Origin: Chitinivibrio alkaliphilus ACht1
GTDB taxonomy: Bacteria; Fibrobacterota; Chitinivibrionia; Chitinivibrionales; Chitinivibrionaceae
NCBI RefSeq assembly: GCF_000474745.1
Contig: NZ_ASJR01000013.1
Coordinates: forward strand, 1 to 64,000
Direction of reading: 5' to 3'
DNA length: 64,000 bases
Made by a program: the position numbers and the translations under genes. Each line of letters opens with the position of its first letter. Within the stretch, counting starts at the first letter, position 1. Of the stretch, positions 1 through 7,322 are shown piece by piece. The notes under the pieces were generated by a model, which was given only the letters and a program-made list of their open reading frames with translations, did no database searches and was not told where the DNA came from.

Positions 1-2
1 AA

Positions 3-3000
3 ATTGTGGATGTGCAGGAGGGAGAACCCCTGTATTTTTATACCTTTAATTTAGGAGCAGCCCGAACCTCCCATGCCCACGAGCTTTGGCCCGGGGGAGA
101 CCTTGGTATTTCTGTTAGTGGAGCAAACCTTCCCGCCCTTGGTATTTGGGATGATGGGCCGGTTCGAGCACGTCATCAGGAGTTTGGTGACCGGGTGACC
201 GTACGTGATCAAGGCACTCCGACAGCTCATGGGACACACGTGGGGGGAACCATGGTGGCGGCGGGTGTTGTTGCTGAGTCCCAAGGTATGGCCTATGAAG
301 CACGCCTTACGTCATATGATTGGAATCGAGCGATAAATCAAATGGCATCTGAGGCGGCGAATAATGGGATGCTCGTTTCACAGCACTCCTATGGGTTCCC
401 CTATGACTCAGATCCCAATAGGTTTAATCTCTATGATTTTAATAACTCCGGTGAAAATTGGGATAATCTACACCTAAACTATCCCTACAAATTAGGTTCA
501 AAATCTGCTGGAAATGATGGTGCACATGGGTTTTACACCGTTTCTGATGCGGGAAATGCAAAGAACAATATTACCATTGGTGCTATTAACGAGATACAGG
601 GCGGATGGTCGAATCCGGGAAATGTACGTATCACTAATTTCAGTAGTCGCGGGCCGGTGCGTAATTCTGGAGGACGTATAAAACCGGACATTGTTGCTAA
701 GGGGGCGGGAGTCTATTCCACGGGCCATACCTGCGACAACGACTACACAACCATGAGTGGTACCTCTATGTCCGGCCCCGCCGCAGCGGGGATGCTGGGA
801 TTACTCCAGGACTACTACTATCAAACCCATGATAGAACCTTCATGCGGGCGGCTACGTTGAAGGCTCTTGCTATTCATACGGCTGGTGATGCTGGCACCC
901 AGGGGCCCAACGCAACCTTTGGCTGGGGAGTTATTCATCCAGCTCGGGCTGCACGGCTGATAAAAGCAAATGACGGCGGAGAGGCCGGGCTTATTCAAGA
1001 ACTCACCCTCCAAAACGGTGAATCCCTCGCCCTTGAGTACCGTGGTAATGGTGAAGAGGAGATTGTTGCAACGATTGTATGGCCCGATGCGGTCGGAGTA
1101 ACTTTGGTACACGATCTTGATCTTCGGGTCGTGGTGGATGGAGAGACCCATTATCCGTGGCGCTTAGACCAAAACAACCTCACCGGTGCCGCAGAACGTG
1201 GTGATAACAGTGTTGATAATGTGGAACGGGTGAATACGGGGGTGAGCCGTGCTGGTGCCTCCGTGTCTCTGGAGGTCTCTCATAAGGGCACCTTACCGCG
1301 GGGGCAGGATTTTTCCCTCATTGTTTCCGGCGTAGACGGTTCCGATCCCGTTTCACTGAGGCTTCTTTCTCCCAGCGAGAATGATACCCTTTATGCAGAA
1401 CAGGAGCATACGGTTCGATGGGAGTCTGAAGGGGATATTGAAAATGTGCATCTTGAATGGGGCCATGTGGGTGGATCTTGGTCTACCGTGGCTGAATCCG
1501 TCCCCAATACGGGAGAGTACACTTGGAATGTTCCCGATACGACTCACGATGATTGCCGTTTCCGCATAACCGATGCTGCTGGAAACGCAGAGGATGTCTC
1601 CGGAGTGTATGCCCTTGTGCAAAAGCCCATATTAAGTATGGCAGATGTCTTCCTTGACACAACCATGCGGAGTGGCGACAGAGTGGTGTATGATATTCCT
1701 CTTACTAACGACGGACGGGGGGTGCTGGATGTTTCTATTTCACAAAGCTCTGCACCGGAAACCTATTTTGATGCGGCCTCATGGAGTATTGCTGTGGATG
1801 ACTTTGGCTCTGCTGTTGATACAGCTGAGGGGCTTGTTCAGAGTGGTCGTGTGCATCTTTCTTATGATATACAATCGCAACCAGATGATGAGAGTTGGCC
1901 TTGGATGTCCCTTTCTTCCTCCGTGGGAACAGCCCTTACGTCCCTTGACAGTATTTCTCTTTCCTATGAAAGCGATCATGAAGTTTCCCTACTCCTTGAT
2001 CAGGAAGGCCTTTTCCGTGCGGGAACTTCTCATCGGGCAGTTCTTCCTGCCACAGGAGAAATCAAAGATACGGTTCTTTCCATACGCAGTGATTTTGCGC
2101 AGCCGGAGTGGGTGGTAGATGCAGGCAACGAAACGCCCCTTGACCTTTCTCAGGTTAGCAGTGTGAGCTTTTCCGTAACTCCTGAGTATACCACGGCAAC
2201 ACAGGGAGATCTCTCCATCTTAACAATGGATGCGTATGGAATAGATCTTCCCCATGGGCAGAGCCCCTTGGAGGCAGAAAATCAGTCCTTTTCTGTTGCA
2301 GCCGGCCATACGGAGTATCTCACCGTGGTTCTTCAAGCCGGTGATCTTCCCTATGGGGATTATGTAGATACCCTCTTTGTACATCATACCGATCCTGATC
2401 AGGGTGTTCGTTCAATACCCATGGATCTTACCATTCATGAGAACCGTGAACCTGTTTTTGAAAGTGCCCCGGAAACCACTGTTCGGCAATGGTTTGATTG
2501 GGAGTATGCTCTTTCTGTGAGTGACCCCGATGGTGATGCTGTAGAGCTGACAGTTGAAAAGATGCCGTCGTGGGTTGGTTTTGATGAGGAGTCACAGGTC
2601 TTGTTTGGACGTCCTGAAAGGCCTGATACCGCAGCCGGTGTTGTGCGTGTGGCAGCTGATGATGGATATGTGTCAGAACCAGTTATTCAGGAGTTTTCAC
2701 TCACGGTGCAGCCCAACCGGCTTCCGCAATTTGAGCCGCTTACTGAGGAGGCGTTCCTTACGTACGTGGATACGGCCTACGAGGTGACTCTCTTTGCAGA
2801 TGACCCCGATGGCGATTCTATTTCCTTTTCTGTTGCAGAAAAACCAGCGTGGCTTTCTTCCGAGTCAGCTGGAGCAGGAGCGCTACGCCTCTTTGGTACC
2901 CCCTCAGAAGCGGATCTTGATCGAAGAGATACCGTTGTGGTTCATGGATATGACGGAGTTGACCCCCAAAAATATGGGCAATATTCATTTCCCATTACGG

Positions 3001-3350
3001 TGACTCGCTCTGTTGATATTATTCACGTGGATACCCTTGGTAAGAGCAGCGGTGATGTGGGGATTTATCCGCAGGAAAACCCTGGGTATATTAGTGCAAC
3101 AGGATATGACTTTGCGGTTCTTACGGGGGCGCCCGCCTCTGTACGAATCGTCGTCTACGACTATCTTGGCAATATCCTTGATGAACAGGATGAGGGCAGT
3201 GCCATTGCCTCGGCACACCACCTCTCTTGGGATATGCGGAATAGTCGTGGCATGCCCGTTGCCCCGGGAAGCTACCTACTCGTGGCGCATGTGACCTATG
3301 AGAATGGTCGTACCACGGCGTTACGAAGAATGATCGGTTTGCGTCAATAG
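3..3350 (+). CDS. Secreted subtilisin-like (S8) serine protease, 5' end missing
   Basis: Probable secreted endopeptidase of the subtilase family. The frame is open to the left edge, so the signal and any propeptide lie outside the window; a GTG at 6 is not a convincing start because the catalytic Asp would lie only 49 residues in. Counting from that GTG, the triad is Asp49 (WDDG), His75 (HGTHVGGT) and Ser254 (GTSMSGP). After the catalytic domain (to about 320) come a jelly-roll-like segment, two Ig/cadherin-like repeats around 820-1000 (each with a DPDGD motif followed by an aromatic P-x-W stretch), and a C-terminal FlgD-like beta domain ending in a basic residue-rich tail, typical of outer-membrane or secretion anchoring. 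Followed directly by a strong terminator, so it ends its transcription unit. Substrate unknown. Confidence 0.9.
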   Translation: MVDVQEGEPLYFYTFNLGAARTSHAHELWPGGDLGISVSGANLPALGIWDDGPVRARHQEFGDRVTVRDQGTPTAHGTHVGGTMVAAGVVAESQGMAYEARLTSYDWNRAINQMASEAANNGMLVSQHSYGFPYDSDPNRFNLYDFNNSGENWDNLHLNYPYKLGSKSAGNDGAHGFYTVSDAGNAKNNITIGAINEIQGGWSNPGNVRITNFSSRGPVRNSGGRIKPDIVAKGAGVYSTGHTCDNDYTTMSGTSMSGPAAAGMLGLLQDYYYQTHDRTFMRAATLKALAIHTAGDAGTQGPNATFGWGVIHPARAARLIKANDGGEAGLIQELTLQNGESLALEYRGNGEEEIVATIVWPDAVGVTLVHDLDLRVVVDGETHYPWRLDQNNLTGAAERGDNSVDNVERVNTGVSRAGASVSLEVSHKGTLPRGQDFSLIVSGVDGSDPVSLRLLSPSENDTLYAEQEHTVRWESEGDIENVHLEWGHVGGSWSTVAESVPNTGEYTWNVPDTTHDDCRFRITDAAGNAEDVSGVYALVQKPILSMADVFLDTTMRSGDRVVYDIPLTNDGRGVLDVSISQSSAPETYFDAASWSIAVDDFGSAVDTAEGLVQSGRVHLSYDIQSQPDDESWPWMSLSSSVGTALTSLDSISLSYESDHEVSLLLDQEGLFRAGTSHRAVLPATGEIKDTVLSIRSDFAQPEWVVDAGNETPLDLSQVSSVSFSVTPEYTTATQGDLSILTMDAYGIDLPHGQSPLEAENQSFSVAAGHTEYLTVVLQAGDLPYGDYVDTLFVHHTDPDQGVRSIPMDLTIHENREPVFESAPETTVRQWFDWEYALSVSDPDGDAVELTVEKMPSWVGFDEESQVLFGRPERPDTAAGVVRVAADDGYVSEPVIQEFSLTVQPNRLPQFEPLTEEAFLTYVDTAYEVTLFADDPDGDSISFSVAEKPAWLSSESAGAGALRLFGTPSEADLDRRDTVVVHGYDGVDPQKYGQYSFPITVTRSVDIIHVDTLGKSSGDVGIYPQENPGYISATGYDFAVLTGAPASVRIVVYDYLGNILDEQDEGSAIASAHHLSWDMRNSRGMPVAPGSYLLVAHVTYENGRTTALRRMIGLRQ

Positions 3351-3370
3351 GTGCAACAGCAGTTCGTTGT

Positions 3371-3402
3371 AAAAGCTGCCCTGAAAAGGGCAGCTTTTTT
3401 GT
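3371..3402 (+). terminator. Rho-independent terminator of the subtilase gene
   Basis: A perfect 10-bp inverted repeat (AAAGCTGCCC at 3372-3381 and GGGCAGCTTT at 3388-3397) with a TGAAAA loop runs into a T tract. It sits 20 bp after the protease stop and before lnt. Confidence 0.93.
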
Positions 3403-3454
3403 TTTTTCTGAGTAAGGACGTATATTCTAAAACAACTTTACGAGGCAGGCTGGT

Positions 3455-5002
3455 ATGGGTGTGATGCAACGTGGTGCATGGATGTTTTGGATAGTTCTGT
3501 GCGGGGGAATCTATGGTTTTTTTTCTCCCCCCTTAAATAGCGAGTATACAGTTCTGTTTTATCCCTTGCCGTTCATTTCTCTTGCCGGGGTTCTTGGGCT
3601 ATTCCACACTGTTTGGTCCTATGGGGGAAAAAAAGGGGCCTGTGCTTCGTGGTTGTGGGGGGTAAGTTCCGTCGCTACGGGAACATACTGGATTCTTGCT
3701 GTTGATGTTGTGGATATTCCGGGAATAATGTTTCTTGGCCTCGTGCTTATGTCTCTGTTTCTCGGGCTGTGGTCTCTTCTCTTTTGGGTGGTGGGACGTT
3801 TTTTTGTACGTCATATACCGGGTTTGTTTTGGCTGTTTATACCTGTGGTGTGGGTCGTTCTTGATTATGGCCGTACCATGGGACAGCTCTCGTTTCCCTG
3901 GCATTTTCCCGCACATGCCCTTGTTCATTTTCATGCCTTTGCACAACTTTCATCACTGACGGGCGTATGGGGGATGACCTTTGTTGCTCTGCTTCCCCTG
4001 GCAATTCTCTATCAATTTTTTCGGACGCGCCAGAGAAGGCTTCTGTGGTATTTCTTTGCCGTCCTTTGTGGTAGTATCGGTATAATTGTATGGGGGTATG
4101 GGCGTGTCGAGAGTACCACGACGGGAGATAGAACTTTGTATGTCGGTATTATTCAGCCCGATATTGATAAGGTTCACTGGGATGGCTGGGTCTCCTTGGA
4201 GCGCTCCCTGCGTGTTATGGACAGTTTAGTTTCGGCGGCGTATCGCGATGGTGCAGAGATGATTGTTCTTCCTGAAAGTGCCCTGTTTACGTATTTAAGC
4301 AGTGATACGCGTGTACAGCATCGGGTAAATCAATGGCGACAGCGCTATGGAATCCCCGTCATAGCGGGGGCCCTTGATCGCCGCACCGGAGAAGAGGGAT
4401 ATGCCTATTATAATGGTGCCTTCTATTTCCCCCCTGAAACATCTCATTTTTACACCTACTATAAACATAAATTAGTTCCGTATGGAGAGTCAGCTCCTCT
4501 TGCATGGTTGTTTCCCCTTATTAACCCCCGTGATTTAGGTGGTGGCGATTTTACGCCGGGAACAGAACAGGTGATATGGGAGATTGACACACTCCATTTT
4601 CTTCCGTACATCTGCTATGAGGCTATATATCCATCCTTTATTGGAAGAAAAACAGATCGTGCTCATATTTTGGTAAATATCACCAATGATCGCTGGTTTG
4701 GTTTGGGGGTAGGGCCGTATCAACATAAAAATATTGCACGTCTTCGTTCCATAGAAACGGGGCTTCCCCTAATTCGTGCAGCCAATAACGGCATTAGCTT
4801 TGTAACAGATGCCACGGGGGCAATTCAGCAGGCAACCTCCTTGGGCACCAGGGAGTACCTTGTCGCCCCTCTTGCCGTGGAGACACGAAGCGGGCTGTAT
4901 GTCCGCTGGGGCGATTGGTTTATTCCGGCCGTGGTGCTTCTTCTGTTTGTGGTGAGCGTGGCAGAGGTGAAAAGAAAAGGGCGACAGGAGAATTCAGATT
5001 GA
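3455..5002 (+). CDS. lnt: Apolipoprotein N-acyltransferase
   Basis: Inner-membrane enzyme that transfers a third acyl chain from phospholipid to the N-terminal cysteine of apolipoproteins, the last step of lipoprotein maturation in Gram-negative bacteria. The 515-residue protein has about six N-terminal membrane segments (to about 215), then a periplasmic nitrilase domain and a final helix (about 485-505). The nitrilase triad is visible: Glu274 (VLPES), Lys337 (YYKHKLVPYGE) and Cys387 (YICYEA), spaced as in the E. coli enzyme. Start at ATG 3455 follows a GAGGCAGG stretch. Heads the lnt-yajC-def group; several lipoproteins in this window would be its substrates. Confidence 0.95.
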   Translation: MGVMQRGAWMFWIVLCGGIYGFFSPPLNSEYTVLFYPLPFISLAGVLGLFHTVWSYGGKKGACASWLWGVSSVATGTYWILAVDVVDIPGIMFLGLVLMSLFLGLWSLLFWVVGRFFVRHIPGLFWLFIPVVWVVLDYGRTMGQLSFPWHFPAHALVHFHAFAQLSSLTGVWGMTFVALLPLAILYQFFRTRQRRLLWYFFAVLCGSIGIIVWGYGRVESTTTGDRTLYVGIIQPDIDKVHWDGWVSLERSLRVMDSLVSAAYRDGAEMIVLPESALFTYLSSDTRVQHRVNQWRQRYGIPVIAGALDRRTGEEGYAYYNGAFYFPPETSHFYTYYKHKLVPYGESAPLAWLFPLINPRDLGGGDFTPGTEQVIWEIDTLHFLPYICYEAIYPSFIGRKTDRAHILVNITNDRWFGLGVGPYQHKNIARLRSIETGLPLIRAANNGISFVTDATGAIQQATSLGTREYLVAPLAVETRSGLYVRWGDWFIPAVVLLLFVVSVAEVKRKGRQENSD

Positions 5003-5065
5003 TAGGTGTACCATCAATTATATTATTTGCAGTGTACTGAAATTACTTTGAAAGGTATGGTAAAA

Positions 5066-5421
5066 ATGAAATTGTGTATCACCCTTCTTGTTTTGGCAAC
5101 GTCCCTCTATGCTCAGGGAGAAATGCGTGACCCCGAGGGGCTGCAGAATACAAATATGCTTCTTATGTTCGGCCTTGTTTTTTCGGTATGTGGTTTTTTA
5201 TGATTCGTCCTGAACAAAAAAAGCAGAAGAAAGCTACGGAGATGCGGGATAATCTCAAAAAAGGTGATAAAATTATTACTGCCGGGGGTATTTACGGCAC
5301 AATAAAAAAGGTTGTCAACGAAAAGGTGATTATTCAAACAGCACCTAATACTGAAATAACAATTTTGAAAACCTCCGTGGGTACACTTCAAGAAGAGCTT
5401 GATAAAAAGCTGGATAACTAA
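5066..5421 (+). CDS. yajC: YajC, SecDF-associated translocase subunit (frame broken in a T run)
   Basis: Small membrane protein of the SecDF-YajC accessory complex. ATG 5066 has AAAGG ten bases upstream and begins a signal-like stretch (MKLCITLLVLATSLYAQG), followed by the start of the membrane helix (NMLLMFGLVF). The frame then ends at 5203, while the rest of YajC (WFFMIRPEQKKQKK, then the KKGDKIITAGGIYG core) lies in another frame up to 5421. Adding one T to the six-T run 5178-5183 joins the halves as LVFFGMWFFMIRP, the expected family sequence, giving 118 residues. I read this as a sequence error or recent frameshift, not two genes. Without repair only a 77-residue fragment from ATG 5188 could be made. 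Lies between lnt and def, 3 bp from def. Confidence 0.85.
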
Positions 5422-5424
5422 GGT

Positions 5425-5937
5425 ATGCGTAGATTACGATACTACGGAGATGCAATACTCCGTGAAAAAGCGGCTATGGTAGAGACCTTTTCAGGGGAAA
5501 CGCAGGAGTTTGCTGAGGAGTTAGTTGAGCTGATGTACGAGTATGACGGTGTTGGTCTTGCGGCTCCGCAGGTAGGTGTGTCTCTTCAGATGATTGCTGT
5601 TGATGTTTGGGATGGAGAGCAAGATCCTGTGGTCTTGGTAAATCCACGTATCACCTGGGCATCAGAAGAGAAGGACTGGGACGCCGAAGGATGCTTAAGC
5701 ATTCCCGGAATCACTGCTCCGGTAGAACGGGCTACTTCCATAACGGTTTCGGCATTTACGCCTCACGGCGATCCCCTTGTTCTGGAGTCGGTAGAGGGCT
5801 TTTTTGCACGGGCTCTTCAGCACGAAATCGATCATCTTCGCGGTATTCTCTTTGTTGATCTAACCACACCGGCAAAGAAGGCTTTGCTGAAAAACAAACT
5901 AAAGAAACTTTCTCGGGCATACCAGAAAAACACGTGA
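5425..5937 (+). CDS. def: Peptide deformylase
   Basis: Removes the formyl group from the N-terminal methionine of nascent proteins; cytosolic metallohydrolase. All three family motifs are present in this 170-residue protein: GVGLAAPQVG (42-51), EGCLS with metal ligand Cys90, and HEIDH (133-137) with the two His ligands and catalytic Glu. Starts 3 bp after the yajC stop, and its TGA overlaps the ATG of the SpoIID-like gene by one base, so the genes are probably co-translated. Confidence 0.97.
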   Translation: MRRLRYYGDAILREKAAMVETFSGETQEFAEELVELMYEYDGVGLAAPQVGVSLQMIAVDVWDGEQDPVVLVNPRITWASEEKDWDAEGCLSIPGITAPVERATSITVSAFTPHGDPLVLESVEGFFARALQHEIDHLRGILFVDLTTPAKKALLKNKLKKLSRAYQKNT

Positions 5938-7322
5938 TGATACGTCTTTTTTCTCTTTGTGTACTCCTCGGAGGTATCCTTGCCTGTTCGGTGCCACATC
6001 GGCCTATTCATACCGAACCGGTAGCACAGGATACTATCCATGCTACTGACACAGGAGCTGTTGCGGCAGAGGTGAAGCCCCCTGTCAAAGATTCCCAGGC
6101 GAAAGACGCTCCTCTTGTTGCTCCCAAAGCACCGCAACGGAAGGTTCGTGTTGCAGTAAAACGAGATCAGAAGGAGCTTCGTAGTATCTCCTATGGCCGG
6201 GCTCGATTGCGGAGCGGTGATCGTGAAATACGCCTTCCTGCTGGAGCGCTTTCTTTTTCCTCTGTTGCGGCGGGACGGGTCTCAGTTTCAGGTCATGGTC
6301 GGCAGGCAGAGTTGACCTTACCCTGTACCCTTACGGTGGTTGAAGATGCTGCCGTGGTTGATATCGGTGAAACAACCTACCGGGGAGGACTTATTCTCAA
6401 AGAAGATGCGGCGGGGATGCTCGTGATAAATTATGTTCCCGTAGAACAGTATCTTCGTGGGGTTGTTCCCTTAGAAATCGGACAGCGCAGTATGCGGGAG
6501 GTTCACGCCATGAAGGCCCAGGCCGTGGCTGCGCGAACCTACACCTATCGAAAGATGGAAGAGCGCAAAAAAGATGCCTTTGATCTCGTTGCCACAGTAC
6601 AAGATCAGGTGTATGGCGGCGTTTTTGCGGAGTACCGGGGAAGTGATCATGCCGTACGTCACACTGCAGGGCTTGTTATGTACTCCGGCGATTCTCTTGT
6701 GGAAGCCTTTTACCACTCAACTTGCGGAGGAAAAACCGCAAATATTGAAGATGTATGGCGTACCAATGCTCGGTCCTATCTCACAAGTCAGGCAGATACT
6801 CATGGAAGCGGTGTTTCTTGGTGTGCCCATTCTCCCCGGTATACTTGGGAAGAACGGTGGGAGCGGGATGCCTTTGAAAAAATGCTCTATGAACAAAGCA
6901 GGAAAATTGATGGGTATGAGGCGTTTTCGGGAAGTCTTACAGGGGTAGCGGTGACGCAACGTGCATCGTGTGGAAGAATTCTTGCATGCCGCATTACTTC
7001 CACTACTGGGGAGTGGGAGTACGGTGGTGATCGTATTCGTCATTTATTTCGGCATCCTGAGACGGGGGGAATACTGCATAGTGCCCATTTCTCAATCACC
7101 CTCAATGAAAATACGGTCGTTGCCCGTGGCAAGGGGTTTGGCCATGGTATAGGAATGTGTCAGATGGGAGCTATTGGGCAGGCACGAGCCGGGCTTTCTT
7201 TTTCAGACATTCTGCAGGGGTATTACGGCGGTACGAAAATAAAAAAATCGATGAAGCGCAGAAGTGATTCAATTATATTTGAAATGGTTTCTTTTTTAAT
7301 GGCAGATTGTGAGTGTTCATGA
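5937..7322 (+). CDS. SpoIID/LytB-domain lipoprotein
   Basis: Predicted lipoprotein with a SpoIID/LytB domain, a family that in Bacillus includes the peptidoglycan lytic transglycosylase SpoIID and the amidase enhancer LytB; here probably cell-wall remodelling, as nothing else in the window suggests sporulation. ATG 5937 gives a lipoprotein signal with lipobox LLGGILAC (Cys17), then a low-complexity Pro/Lys/Asp linker to about residue 65. SpoIID hallmarks follow: YLRGVVPLEIG, MKAQAVAARTY, STCGGKTAN and GHGIGMCQMGA. The last 24 residues beyond YYGGTKIKK do not look like the family. One extra A in the run 7241-7247 would end the protein at TGA 7265-7267 after KIDEAQK (443 residues), so the 3' end is uncertain. 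Confidence 0.88.
   Translation: MIRLFSLCVLLGGILACSVPHRPIHTEPVAQDTIHATDTGAVAAEVKPPVKDSQAKDAPLVAPKAPQRKVRVAVKRDQKELRSISYGRARLRSGDREIRLPAGALSFSSVAAGRVSVSGHGRQAELTLPCTLTVVEDAAVVDIGETTYRGGLILKEDAAGMLVINYVPVEQYLRGVVPLEIGQRSMREVHAMKAQAVAARTYTYRKMEERKKDAFDLVATVQDQVYGGVFAEYRGSDHAVRHTAGLVMYSGDSLVEAFYHSTCGGKTANIEDVWRTNARSYLTSQADTHGSGVSWCAHSPRYTWEERWERDAFEKMLYEQSRKIDGYEAFSGSLTGVAVTQRASCGRILACRITSTTGEWEYGGDRIRHLFRHPETGGILHSAHFSITLNENTVVARGKGFGHGIGMCQMGAIGQARAGLSFSDILQGYYGGTKIKKSMKRRSDSIIFEMVSFLMADCECS

Noticed and set aside
1645-2118. Long plus-strand frame inside the subtilase gene
   Set aside because: Out-of-phase shadow with no ribosome binding site or recognisable domain; the protease frame is intact throughout.
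5177-5203. Programmed -1 ribosomal frameshift in yajC
   Set aside because: The slippery heptamer pattern does not fit the reading frame, and similar breaks recur at unrelated runs.
5188-5421. A separate 77-residue gene starting at ATG 5188
   Set aside because: It is the second half of YajC; the signal and helix start lie in the adjoining frame and one T reconnects them.
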